Shown here piece by piece: positions 20,001-26,980 of a stretch of 64,000 nucleotides of DNA. Made by a program: the position numbers and the translations under genes. The DNA is from Pseudomonadota bacterium (GTDB lineage Bacteria > Pseudomonadota > Gammaproteobacteria > Xanthomonadales > Xanthomonadaceae). The stretch spans positions 1 to 64,000 of the forward strand of contig JAEWJB010000187.1 of NCBI GenBank assembly GCA_023386795.1, written 5' to 3'. The stretch's first letter is position 1, and each line of letters opens with the position of its first letter. The notes beneath the pieces were generated by a model. It did no database searches. It had not been told where the DNA came from and saw only the letters and a program-made list of their open reading frames with translations.

Positions 20001-22997
20001 GGCAACACGGTGGTAGCGCAGGGCAATAACGTCACCGTGCAGGGCAGCACGGTGGTCTCCGACGAGGGAACAGTGCTGCATGGCAGGAACGACGTCTCGG
20101 TGGTCGCGGCCAGGAACACGCTGGAGACAACGCAAAGCCGCAAGGTGAAGAAGAGCGGCGTGTTCAGCGATGGCGGCGTGGGCTTCAGCATCGGCTCGCA
20201 GAAGCTGGCCACCACCGGTCAAATGCTCGACACCACTCACACCAGCTCGGTCGTGGGTAGCGTGGCCGGCAAGACCACGATCTACGCGGGTGGGCATTAC
20301 CAGCAGACCGGCTCGGACGTGCTCGGCGGCGACGGCGTGGCGATCAGCGGCGCGACCGTGGCGATCGAGGACGTGGAAGACAGCATGGCCTTCCGCGAGA
20401 CCCAGAAGACATCCAGCGGCGGCCTGCACATCAGCCTCAAGGGGGGTGCCGCTGACCAGGCCGCCGCGGCCTACCAGGGCGCGCGGGCCGCCGGTCGGGC
20501 GGACGACAACCGACTCAAGGCCTTGTATGCCATGAAGGCCGCTGGAGCGGCATCGAACGTCAATGGCGGCGCCATCACCAACCAAGCCGGCAACGCCAAG
20601 GACGTGGTCAACGGCGACAGCAAGGCCAACAGCAACGGCATGAGCCTGCGCATCGGCATTGGCGGCAGCTCCAGCAGCAGCCAGAGCGAGGGGAACACCA
20701 CCACTTCCCAAGGCAGCAACATCTACAGCGCCAACGGCGATGTCTCCGTGGAAGCGCGCGCGGGGGACCTGGTCGTGGACGGCGGCAAGGTCGAGGGCGT
20801 CAATACCACCCTCGCTGCGGCCGACAAGCTGATCCTGCTCAGCGGCGAGGACGGGCGGGAATTCCGCGAGAAGAACAAATCCCAGAGCGGCGAGGTCGGT
20901 ATCACGCTCGGCTCGGAAGCTGGCTTCGGCATCTATGTCAGCGCCGCGATGGCCAAAGGCAAGGGTCGCGGCAACGGCACCAGCCACGACGAGGCAATCA
21001 TCGGTGGCCTGCGTGGCACCACCACCTTCATCAGCGGTGGCGACACCATCGGCAAGGGCGCGCAGATCATCGGCAACCGGGTGATCGGCCAGGTCGGTGG
21101 GGACCTGTTCCTGCAGAGCCAGCAGGACACCAACGAGTACCACCGCAAGGACGTGGCGGCCAGCATCGACGCGGCCATCGGCATCGGCGGCGGCTCGGTC
21201 AGTGGATACGTGGCGGCCAGCAAGGTCGACAGCACCTACAAGAGCGTGATTGAGCAGACCGGCGTCCAGGCCGGAGAAGGCGGCTATCACATCAACGTGG
21301 CCGGCAAGACCACGCTGGACGGTGCTGCAATCGCCAGTACGGCTGACCCGAGCAACAACTACTTCCACACCGGCAGCCTGGAATGGAAGGACATCGTCAA
21401 CGAGGCGAAGTTCAAGGCCACGCAGGCCAGCGTAAGCGGGGGCGGTGGCTCCAGCGGCGGAAGTGGCAGTGGAAGTTTCCAGCAGAAGAGCGATACGGCT
21501 ACCAGCATTACCCACGCAGGCATCGCGGACGGCACGCTGGTCGTGGACGACGGCAGCGGGTTGGACATCGCCCGCGGCGTGACCGGACTGCAAAAGGATG
21601 GGCTCAAGGAGATCTTCGACGCGCGCGAGGTATCAGAGCAGCAGCAGATCCAGCAGGTGGCCGGCGAGCTGGGCTTCCAGGCGGCGGGCACGCTGGCCGA
21701 GGAGAACGGCTGGGCCGAGGGCAGCAAGGAGAAGGTCGCACTGCACGCCGCGGTAGGTGCGGCGGTGGCGGCGCTGGGCGGCGGTGCTGTGTTGGGCGGT
21801 GCGGCCGGTGCTGGCCTGAACCAGTCACTGGTGCCAGTACTTCGAAATGCGATCGAAGACGCCGGTGTCAAGGAAAGCGATAACCCGACTGCCTTCAATG
21901 CGCTGATGCAGGCCGCCAGCCTGGCGGTGGGCTCCGTGGGCGGCGCGAGTGGTGCCAGTACGGCGCTGGCTGGAGATGTCTACAACCGGCAGTTGCATCC
22001 GGATGAAATCGCATTCCTGCAGAGCAAGGCAGAGGAATTCGCGGCACAGATCTATGGCTGCCAACCGGGCACCTGTTCACCCGAGCAGATCGGTGCCGCC
22101 CGTAAGCGACTCACGGTGGAGGCCTCACAGCGCGTTGATGGCGTGATGACCCAACGCATCGGTACCTCCGACAAGGAAGCCGAAGCGTTCATCAACGCCA
22201 ACCCCGTGAAGTTCGCCTGGGGCGAAGGCTTCACCGCCACTCGCGAGCAGTACAACGATTTCCGCTACTTCGGCGAGCTGCTGTCCAACGATAAGCAATC
22301 ACTGGCGGCGATTGCCGACGCGCTGGGCGCTGCCGGCTGGACCAAGCAGGACTTCCAGCAAGCCTATAACCCTCAGCTGCTGGCTCTGGCGAACCAGGAA
22401 CGTGGCGAAGACGGCAAGGCCGTCATGGAGATGTTCAGCGGCGATGTCGGCATGGGGCTGGGCATCATCGCCAAGATCATCAATGGCGATATCAAGGGTG
22501 CTACGGCCGATGCGGCGATAGCCGCAATACCTTGGGGCATTGGGAAGATACTGCGGCCCATCATCCCGGTGGCCGATGCTGGAAAGGGACTGATCTGGGT
22601 TGGCGGTAAGAAGCTGGAGGCCAAGTGGGTCAACGCCCGAGGGGATCTGACGTGGATCGATCCGCTGACCAACAAGATCGAGGTGTTTCCGGACAAGGCT
22701 ATATTCAATGCAGATCACGTTTTGCCGCGGGACGCCTTATCGAAGATTGACGGTTTCGACGACTTTCCCAAAAGTATCCAGAACGCTCTGTTGGAGGACC
22801 CGCGTAACTACCAACCGATGGTGAAGTCAGCCAACTGCTCAAAGGGCTGCAAAGTCGAAGGTCCGGCTGGTGGGTGGGTCATGTGGAACGGGCAACCAGT
22901 TCATCCTGTCTACAAGAGGCAATTGGAGGAACGCCAGGAAGCCTTCCGAGCGGTGGTCAATGAGAGAATTTCTGTGTACAGGAGCACGGGGAAATGA
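14043..22997 (+). CDS. cdiA: TpsA/CdiA-like filamentous exoprotein with HNH-like nuclease tip
   Basis: 2984 residues. The N-terminus is an extended signal peptide (MNRHMYRLVFNRALGVLQAV plus a later hydrophobic stretch ending at AIAA, about 1-61), then a TPS domain (about 75-210) with NPAGI and NANGV motifs. Residues 300-1150 are repeats of DNRGG/LDNxGG type; 1700-2500 carry FhaB-type repeats (KAGRDYNSQAGQ, LAGRDIKLG). A pretoxin stretch contains VYNRQLHPDE (about 2645). No VENN motif was found. The tip holds D2891-H2892 (NADHVLPR), N2922 (DPRNYQP) and N2931/K2934 (SANCSKG), an HNH/endonuclease-VII-like pattern, so a DNase is inferred. The stop overlaps the next gene as ATGA. GC content falls in the last 500 bases. 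Known relatives act in contact-dependent inhibition or adhesion. Confidence 0.9.
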   Translation: MNRHMYRLVFNRALGVLQAVAEIARVMRGAGRGAACTTRAAASTPLAAALALAMCALPAIAAPPGISHDRSAPREHRPTVLVAPSGAPVIHITTPSAAGVSRNAYSRFDVDPRGAILNNSRSRVQSEVGGWLPGNPWLARGTARVILNEVNGSEPSHLAGLIEVAGDRAQVVIANPAGIQADGVGFINANGVVLTTGRPQFGEDGSLSAYRVTRGTVDIAGQGLNALGSGYAQLIARAVALNAALHAEHAMVSLGSGVVTADGGGAHTLAGEGLAPEFALDVGALGGMYANKIRLVGNEHGVGMRNAGVIGAQAGEVVVTLDGRIENTGNVQASDMVRMSAGALRNAGTISAVKEVALRTPGALDNRDGRIDAPRLDLDAGHLLNRGGRIAQTSQRALALGAGQLSNREGGRIGAAAPAPARTETSVAEASTPSVPRSRDTAASPAAPIAPLAPLAHGRLHVTALLDNDGGTIEAARLSLSLAGDSLDNSGGHLSLESLQLAGGELRNAGGSLQVEGNTQLDLDRIDNRNGELMFSAALDLRAGEFLNRGGRFSHAGQGQTRLRVDGLLDNDHGWLASNAASLSISAARLTNHDGDLMHAGNGTLAISAASLVGDGGRLGTLGILRLQGGALSLRGARTFAQQIDLDADTLDHADGQLSSLGEGQARLRVRQRLGNDGGTLAGNGTLWLHTGQLDNRAGTVEGRWGLTIEADGGMDNQRGRLAGSTLALHAGAVDNRAGLLGSTQGGLEIESDAFDNQGGRVQSADALSLDTRGRALDNRGSGDSGGLRAAGSMAVKAGAVDNRGGTISAAQAAMQATQVDNREGGLVTATGAALLTATTLRNGGGAVQAGDRTVLQLTQLLDNRGGLVASGGLLDIDAQRIDNRDTRQSETPRGLQAGSLQVRGDALHNGNGLIVATRAARADTQERSEAKGISEVDARLTLTGAMDNTGGVVSAGDRLALDADTLHNADGLLHAGRSQQLDMRVLDGAGRLESRGDARLHVRGDFDHSGTIAANGPLTVVADGQLTQRGLLNGGAVAVQARRIDNTASGEIISQGLTRLEAGEWIRNRGLLDGVTTHLVAPEVDNLGSGRVYGDRVAISATTLRNHDETPDGRSQSGTLAARQRLDLGVQALHNSGQALIHSGGSAGIGGTLDDTRTANGTAARIENIGATIDIAGDLDLRARELHNERPDVRIESQARQEAQVRLDQPTWRHNGENGTHDIRTTSNYQAWEVYYLDPADILEDAPYYTPDGQRIGRAVVRLTPRTSAFFFERGGLHAALGARDRLPPADGTVTLYYQDRRDGQDNPDQVDPGQRDPFAHLTTFNTRPGDAVPTFEYLDQTPVWSNAYGTCGSGCVQLTAQYRYDPGRDLLNPKGAGNNKLSGNEQYRTARREVIEDVVTRAGPDAVLQSGGDMHLAVGTLTNLHGRVLAGGVQKIDGLGDAPPLIDNQATTLYRTWTFDVTHHRYDGSTAPGESNPVSEVIGSVGALMGGGQRLDIDGNALRNLDDGRQAPNLRDDLGASNLRGPGRGGASLPVKEGTSGIATDAFSAPRFVAAADGSADQVAAGSIDGRLPSASLFLRASEGGAWLIQTDPRFSGPRDWLSSEHQLLALGYNPADLHKRLGDGYYEQGLVREQITQLTGRRFLEGHASDEEQFRALLENGATFARQFNLRPGLALTDAQMAALTSDIVWLVEQSITLADGSTTIALVPRVYVRLRPSDLKPSGAVLAADVVKTDLVGDLLNNGTIHGRQLVDLKARDLNNLGGGITGDFVGLDAARDINNIGGAIRAQHGLVAAAGNDINQVGTTRSEGAGNGDNGYSHNTLDRLATMTVSGPNATALIKAGRDYNSQAGQLRNEGDGGQTAILAGRDIKLGTVRVGNSEQARTGKDFSREVHSAEVGSLVQGGGDVVLRAGKDIASTASTVNSENGTLHAEAKGDVLITHGTATDEYESATQTKKKRAFGSKTTGTYDHVTQTTAQGSSWGGNTVVAQGNNVTVQGSTVVSDEGTVLHGRNDVSVVAARNTLETTQSRKVKKSGVFSDGGVGFSIGSQKLATTGQMLDTTHTSSVVGSVAGKTTIYAGGHYQQTGSDVLGGDGVAISGATVAIEDVEDSMAFRETQKTSSGGLHISLKGGAADQAAAAYQGARAAGRADDNRLKALYAMKAAGAASNVNGGAITNQAGNAKDVVNGDSKANSNGMSLRIGIGGSSSSSQSEGNTTTSQGSNIYSANGDVSVEARAGDLVVDGGKVEGVNTTLAAADKLILLSGEDGREFREKNKSQSGEVGITLGSEAGFGIYVSAAMAKGKGRGNGTSHDEAIIGGLRGTTTFISGGDTIGKGAQIIGNRVIGQVGGDLFLQSQQDTNEYHRKDVAASIDAAIGIGGGSVSGYVAASKVDSTYKSVIEQTGVQAGEGGYHINVAGKTTLDGAAIASTADPSNNYFHTGSLEWKDIVNEAKFKATQASVSGGGGSSGGSGSGSFQQKSDTATSITHAGIADGTLVVDDGSGLDIARGVTGLQKDGLKEIFDAREVSEQQQIQQVAGELGFQAAGTLAEENGWAEGSKEKVALHAAVGAAVAALGGGAVLGGAAGAGLNQSLVPVLRNAIEDAGVKESDNPTAFNALMQAASLAVGSVGGASGASTALAGDVYNRQLHPDEIAFLQSKAEEFAAQIYGCQPGTCSPEQIGAARKRLTVEASQRVDGVMTQRIGTSDKEAEAFINANPVKFAWGEGFTATREQYNDFRYFGELLSNDKQSLAAIADALGAAGWTKQDFQQAYNPQLLALANQERGEDGKAVMEMFSGDVGMGLGIIAKIINGDIKGATADAAIAAIPWGIGKILRPIIPVADAGKGLIWVGGKKLEAKWVNARGDLTWIDPLTNKIEVFPDKAIFNADHVLPRDALSKIDGFDDFPKSIQNALLEDPRNYQPMVKSANCSKGCKVEGPAGGWVMWNGQPVHPVYKRQLEERQEAFRAVVNERISVYRSTGK
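22176..22208 (+). repeat. Direct repeat copy A (EAEAFINANP junction)
   Basis: A 33-base stretch encoding EAEAFINANPV inside the exoprotein recurs at 23938-23970 with one difference. It marks where the displaced toxin tip is homologous to the resident gene. Confidence 0.85.
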
Positions 22998-23869
22998 GTG
23001 GCAATGGCCGAGAGGTTTCCTTCGAGGAATTCAGAGCGTTCTTCGACGCCGGTGTCTATACAGACCCTGCATCAGTTCCACCAGACATACTGGACCTCCT
23101 CCCATCGCGAAACACCGACATTATTGGGACTTTGAGGCGTGGCATCGTGTGGCTAAGTGAGCCATTCATGGCGCTTCAACCACAGTCCTATGCGGCGTTG
23201 CTTGAGTGCGCAAGCCCGCTAGCCCTTGGATTGGCACGCCTAACCCAGCATTTCCCAGATGATCCTCCAGCAGGTCTGCATACCATCGCCTGCGAATGCC
23301 GCGGACGAATGATCGAAGTTCGACCCAGCTTTCGCGGAGAAACCTACGAGCGAGGCAATGACTGCTTCGGAAATCTTCTGGCTCTTCCTGATGGTCTTGC
23401 CAAGTCATGGCTATGGCGCACCGAGGGATGGCGCATTCCGGGCGAGCCTTACGGCGGTTTGTTCGTGAACCGGAGGCTTGTGACTCATCCTTCTTACGGA
23501 TGGGCTCACACCGATGACTATCTGGACAGTCTCGGTCATGGCTGGAAGAAGAAATTTCTGCCCAGCATTGTAGAGATGTTTCCTGACTGCCTGAAGCCAG
23601 CCAAGGAGAAGTCGCGAAGCAATCTCTACATGTTCCGCTGCTTCCTGGACACTCGCCCTGCCAATGTGTTCGCTCCCACCGGCGATCAATTCTTCGTCAT
23701 ATCCACCCGGCGCGACCAGGTCGTATACCACGTCCACAAAGGCGACATCGCCAACCTGCGCGTCCTTCATGATCCCGTCGATGCCATCGACCGCTACAGC
23801 GCCCACACGCTGCGGAACCTGCCGGGCGAGTTCGACTTCTCGCCGTGGAGCGAGCCCTACCGATCTTAA
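22994..23869 (+). CDS. cdiI: Putative immunity protein 1 of the CdiA-like toxin
   Basis: 291 residues, starting in an ATGA overlap with the toxin stop, the expected position of a cdiI gene. I recognise no known domain. It is soluble, without signal peptide or membrane segment, and rich in aromatic residues. Residues 1-103 diverge from the second copy (24237-25112); residues 104-170 (from GRMIEVRPSF to HPSYGW) are identical to it; 171-218 diverge; and 219-291 differ at only three positions. An 89-base block (23309-23397) is identical in DNA to 24552-24640. GC content is lower than in neighbouring housekeeping genes, consistent with transfer. Immunity function is inferred from position and coupling only; its size is larger than most known CdiI proteins. 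Confidence 0.68.
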   Translation: MSGNGREVSFEEFRAFFDAGVYTDPASVPPDILDLLPSRNTDIIGTLRRGIVWLSEPFMALQPQSYAALLECASPLALGLARLTQHFPDDPPAGLHTIACECRGRMIEVRPSFRGETYERGNDCFGNLLALPDGLAKSWLWRTEGWRIPGEPYGGLFVNRRLVTHPSYGWAHTDDYLDSLGHGWKKKFLPSIVEMFPDCLKPAKEKSRSNLYMFRCFLDTRPANVFAPTGDQFFVISTRRDQVVYHVHKGDIANLRVLHDPVDAIDRYSAHTLRNLPGEFDFSPWSEPYRS

Positions 23870-23913
23870 TTCAGGCTCTTTCTCAGAGCGACTTGCAATG
23901 ACGTAGGCGGCGA

Positions 23914-24240
23914 GTGGTGCCAGCTCGGCGCTGGCAGGAAGCCGAAGCGTTCATCAACGCCAATCCCGTGCGTAACGAAATTCTGCAGATAAGGGGATTC
24001 GGCGACCTTCCCAAGAGCATTCGAGATTCACTGCTCGAGGATCCTCGGAACTACCAACCGATAGTGAAGTCGGCCAACTGTTCAAAGGGTTGCAAAGTCG
24101 AAGGTCCGGCTGGTGGTTGGGTCATGTGGAATGGACGCCTAGTCCATCCACAGTATAAACAGCGGCTCGAGATGCAACAGACAGAATTTCGAAAAATCGT
24201 CAACGACAGGGCTGCGCTTTATAGGGAGAAAGGCAGATGA
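23914..24240 (+). pseudogene. Displaced (orphan) CdiA toxin-tip remnant
   Basis: An open frame of 108 codons from GTG 23914, without a convincing ribosome site. It encodes EAEAFINANPV, then FGDLPKSIRDSLLEDPRNYQ and KSANCSKGCKVEGPAGGWVM, matching the last part of the resident exoprotein. It lacks the NADHVLPR segment with the proposed catalytic Asp-His pair, so it is probably inactive by itself. Its first 30 bases (23908-23935) resemble 21941-21970 of the exoprotein gene, but in another reading frame, and about 205 bases between the two matching pieces are missing. It therefore looks like a deleted copy of the toxin end. Its stop overlaps the second immunity gene as ATGA, the same coupling as in the intact pair. 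Such orphan modules are known stores for toxin switching. Confidence 0.75.
23938..23970 (+). repeat. Direct repeat copy B (EAEAFINANP junction)
   Basis: Matches 22176-22208 in 32 of 33 bases. It gives the orphan tip a homology arm for recombination with the resident toxin gene. Confidence 0.85.
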
Positions 24241-25112
24241 CAAATAGTGGCGAGGAAGTATCTACCGCTGAGTTCCTAGACTTCTTCAGTGCAGGTGTCT
24301 ATCAGCAAGGACCTTCCATCCCCTCAGATCTTGTGGAAATTTTAGCTAACTGTGGCTATGACTTCCTTGGCGCTCTTGACCGCGGCCTTGCCTGGGCAAG
24401 TGAGCCGTTATCAACATTGCAGCCATATTCCTATGCGGCGCTTCTCGATTCATCGGCTCGTTTTATGCTTGGAATGGCATATGTAGCTCAGCATTTTCTA
24501 GATGAACGGCCTGCCGGGCTTGAGACGCTAGTGTTCGAATGTGGCGGTCGCATGATCGAAGTTCGACCCAGCTTTCGCGGAGAAACCTACGAGCGAGGCA
24601 ATGACTGCTTCGGAAATCTTCTGGCTCTTCCTGATGGTCTGGCTAAGTCTTGGCTGTGGCGCACGGAGGGATGGCGCATTCCGGGCGAGCCTTATGGCGG
24701 TTTGTTTGTGAACCGGAGGCTTGTGACTCATCCCTCGTACGGTTGGCCTCCGGCCGACACCTATCTCGACTCCATGGGTAAGGGATGGAAGAAGAAAGTG
24801 TTGCCCACGCTCGTAGAGATGTTCCCAGATAGCTTCATTCCTGCTAAGGACAACTCGGATTGCGATCACTACAACTTCAATTGCTTCCTCGACACCCGTC
24901 CGGCCAATGTGTTTGCACCTACGGGGGACCAGTTCTTCGTCATCTCCACCCGGCGCGACCAGGTGGTGTATCACGTCCACGAGGGAGACTTCGCCAACCT
25001 GCGCGTCCTTCATGATCCCGTCGATGCCATCGATCGCTACAGCGCCCACACGCTGCGGAACCTGCCGGGCGAGTTCGACTTCTCCCCGTGGAGCGAGCCG
25101 TACAGACCTTGA
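24237..25112 (+). CDS. Putative immunity protein 2 (paralogue, mosaic)
   Basis: 291 residues, the same length as immunity protein 1 and alignable to it without gaps. It starts in an ATGA overlap with the orphan toxin remnant. The first 103 residues differ from copy 1 while keeping a common skeleton (ASEPLSTLQPYSYAALL against LSEPFMALQPQSYAALL). Residues 104-170 are identical and 219-291 are nearly identical (K249E, I252F and S291P relative to copy 1). The first third is the least GC-rich DNA of the window: by hand count 27 of 60 bases are G or C at 24301-24360. No domain is recognised. It may protect against the toxin variant whose remnant precedes it. It is followed within 21 bases by the convergent SDR gene. 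Confidence 0.65.
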   Translation: MTNSGEEVSTAEFLDFFSAGVYQQGPSIPSDLVEILANCGYDFLGALDRGLAWASEPLSTLQPYSYAALLDSSARFMLGMAYVAQHFLDERPAGLETLVFECGGRMIEVRPSFRGETYERGNDCFGNLLALPDGLAKSWLWRTEGWRIPGEPYGGLFVNRRLVTHPSYGWPPADTYLDSMGKGWKKKVLPTLVEMFPDSFIPAKDNSDCDHYNFNCFLDTRPANVFAPTGDQFFVISTRRDQVVYHVHEGDFANLRVLHDPVDAIDRYSAHTLRNLPGEFDFSPWSEPYRP

Positions 25113-25133
25113 TCTGCACGGCCGCTCCTTCGC

Positions 25134-26213
25134 TCACCCGTGTGGCCCGCCCATCACGGGCAGAATCGCCCCCGTGATGTAGCTCGCGGTCACAGGCGAA
25201 GCCAGGAACACATAGGCGGGCGACAGCTCTTCGGGCTGCGCCGGGCGCCCCATTGCGCTGTCCTTTCCAAATTCCGCTACGTCCTTGGCCTGCTTGTCCG
25301 CCGGATTGAGCGGCGTCCAGACCGGCCCCGGCGCCACCGCATTGACGCGGATGCCCCTGGGCTGCAGCTGGCTCGCCAGGGCCATGGTGAACGCATGGAT
25401 CGCTCCCTTGGTGGCGGAGTAATCCAACAGCGCCTTGCTACCGAACAAGCCTGTCTCAGAACCAGTGTTGATGATGCACGCGCCCCGTCCAAGGTGTGGC
25501 ACGGCCGCACGCGCCATGTGGAAGTAGCCGCCGATGTTTGTCATCAACGTCTCGTTGAGGTGTTCGTCAGTGAGGTCCTCAATCGCCTCGGTGTGCAACT
25601 GGAACGCCGCGTTGTTGACGAGGATGTCCAACCCGCCGAACGCCTCCACCACTTCCGCCACCGCTGCATCGCAGAAGCTGCTGTCCCGCACGTCGCCACT
25701 GATCAGCAGGCAGCGGCGACCCTCGGCCTCCACTGCTTTGCAGGTCTCCTGCGCGTCTTCATGCTCATCCAGGTACAGGACAGCCACATCCGCGCCTTCG
25801 CGCGCAAACAGCACGGCCACCGCACGCCCGATGCCGGAGTCGCCGCCGGTGATGATGGCACTCATGCCCTTGAGCTTTTCGCTGCCGATGTAGTCAGGAG
25901 CCTTATAGCGCGGTGCCTCGGCCAGCGCATGCTCGTTACCGGGCTTGGCGAGATGTTGCGCGGGCAGCGGATTCTCGGGTTGGCGACGCGCGCCAGCCTG
26001 TACGGGCTTCTTGGCTGCCTTCTTTACGGGCTTGTTCTTCTCTTGGCGATCCACCTCGGCCTGCAGTGCGCGCTGGCGCTGTGCGGTGGTGGACGCGGCA
26101 CCCGGACGCGCTGCTTTCGCCGCGTTGCCGGGCGAACGCTTTTGCTGGAGGGAGCTCCGCTTGCTCGCTGCGGTCGTCTTCTTCGCTGGGGTGGTCTTCT
26201 TGCGTGTGGCCAT
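25134..26213 (-). CDS. SDR oxidoreductase with Lys/Ala-rich histone-like N-terminal tail
   Basis: 359 residues; GAGGAAT precedes the ATG at 26213. Residues 1-80 are a basic, low-complexity tail (ATRKKTTPAKKTTAASKRSS, later KKAAKKPVQ) resembling histone H1-like proteins. The classical short-chain dehydrogenase domain follows: TGGDSGIGRAVA (nucleotide binding, about 121), DILVNNAA, the catalytic Ser in NTGSETGLFG and YSATK (about 266) and the family end ITGAILPVMGG. The catalytic part with its PDYIGSEKLKG lead resembles YghA and general-stress-protein-39 type reductases. The substrate is unknown. The tail may bind nucleic acid or simply be a charged linker; it is an unusual addition to an SDR enzyme. 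Confidence 0.88.
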   Translation of the reverse strand: MATRKKTTPAKKTTAASKRSSLQQKRSPGNAAKAARPGAASTTAQRQRALQAEVDRQEKNKPVKKAAKKPVQAGARRQPENPLPAQHLAKPGNEHALAEAPRYKAPDYIGSEKLKGMSAIITGGDSGIGRAVAVLFAREGADVAVLYLDEHEDAQETCKAVEAEGRRCLLISGDVRDSSFCDAAVAEVVEAFGGLDILVNNAAFQLHTEAIEDLTDEHLNETLMTNIGGYFHMARAAVPHLGRGACIINTGSETGLFGSKALLDYSATKGAIHAFTMALASQLQPRGIRVNAVAPGPVWTPLNPADKQAKDVAEFGKDSAMGRPAQPEELSPAYVFLASPVTASYITGAILPVMGGPHG

Positions 26214-26234
26214 GGGATTCCTCGTCGCGATGTA

Positions 26235-26468
26235 TCAGGCGCGATCTGCCACGCCGTCCACGCCGGCGTGGCGTGCGCAATGGGCGCAGCAATAGATCTT
26301 TCCACCGCCCTCGACCCCGTGCCCGATGATCCGGCACTGGCAGTGGGCGCAGCTGGGTGCGAAGGCGTGGATGGCGCATTCGAAAGAGTCGAAGGTGCCG
26401 CGGCGGCCGCCCTGCTCGAGGGTAAAGGCCTTGTCGTAGTCGTTGCCGCAGACGTCGCAGGTCGGCAT
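26235..26468 (-). CDS. Small cysteine-rich metal-binding protein
   Basis: 77 residues, start MPTCDVCGNDYDKAF, with a GGAG ribosome site. Cysteines occur as CDVC, a lone C in SFECAIHAFAP, CAHCQC, and CCAHC near the end, with interspersed histidines. This pattern suggests one or two bound zinc ions; similar small proteins of this group are sometimes named prokaryotic metallothionein. It lies 21 bases upstream of the SDR start on the same strand and is probably cotranscribed with it. The role is unknown; stress-related metal storage or a zinc-ribbon adaptor are both possible. Confidence 0.72.
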   Translation of the reverse strand: MPTCDVCGNDYDKAFTLEQGGRRGTFDSFECAIHAFAPSCAHCQCRIIGHGVEGGGKIYCCAHCARHAGVDGVADRA

Positions 26469-26609
26469 GGAAGAGCTCCGTGGGACGTGGGCATCCGACG
26501 ATGCACAGCTCCAGGCTCACGGAAAGTGATGATCCGGGCGCTTGCCTTCATGTCGCGCATACGCCGCAGCGATCACGCTTCGTCCATCGACCTTCAAGGA
26601 GCCGCCCGA

Positions 26610-26960
26610 ATGAACCGTCTCTTCCTTGGCCTGCTGCCCGTCGCCGTGCTGGCGCTCTCGGCCTGTGCGCCGAACCAGGTGATGGCGGTACAGCCCATCG
26701 ACGGGGTGATCTCCGGCCAGTGCCACACCGACATGGTGCGCGGCGCAGTGGGCCTGGCGGCATCGGGCCAGACGGTGGAGCGCGCGCGCGTGGACAGCGA
26801 CAGCCTGAAGGTACGCGTGGTGCGCGGTGAGCGCGTCCAGAGTGGGGCTACCAGCAGCGGCCAGGCCGATCCGGCCCAAGGCGCGGGGCAAAGCGGCGGT
26901 GACCAGCTGACCATCGAGCATGGGCCGACCAACAACATCACCGCGATCTATTGCGGCTGA
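26610..26960 (+). CDS. I78-type inhibitor-like lipoprotein
   Basis: 116 residues; ATG 26610 is preceded by AAGGAG. A lipoprotein signal ends at LSACA (Cys 19). The mature part starts after VQPIDGVISGQC and has the shape of peptidase inhibitor I78 proteins: an early Cys, VERARVDSDSLKVRVVRGER, and the end LTIEHGPTNNITAIYCG with the second Cys before the final Gly. A Gly/Ser/Ala-rich loop (about 82-95) is inserted before the last strand, and the TMDYR motif of classic members is not evident, so the assignment is moderate. It would sit in the periplasmic leaflet. It is divergent from the small Cys-rich gene. Confidence 0.6.
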   Translation: MNRLFLGLLPVAVLALSACAPNQVMAVQPIDGVISGQCHTDMVRGAVGLAASGQTVERARVDSDSLKVRVVRGERVQSGATSSGQADPAQGAGQSGGDQLTIEHGPTNNITAIYCG

Positions 26961-26980
26961 GGCGGCTGTTGGTCGTTTAG

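Noticed and set aside
22998..25133. Possible insertion sequence or phage around the duplicated toxin modules
   Set aside because: No transposase, integrase, terminal inverted repeats or target duplications were seen; homologous recombination explains the layout better.
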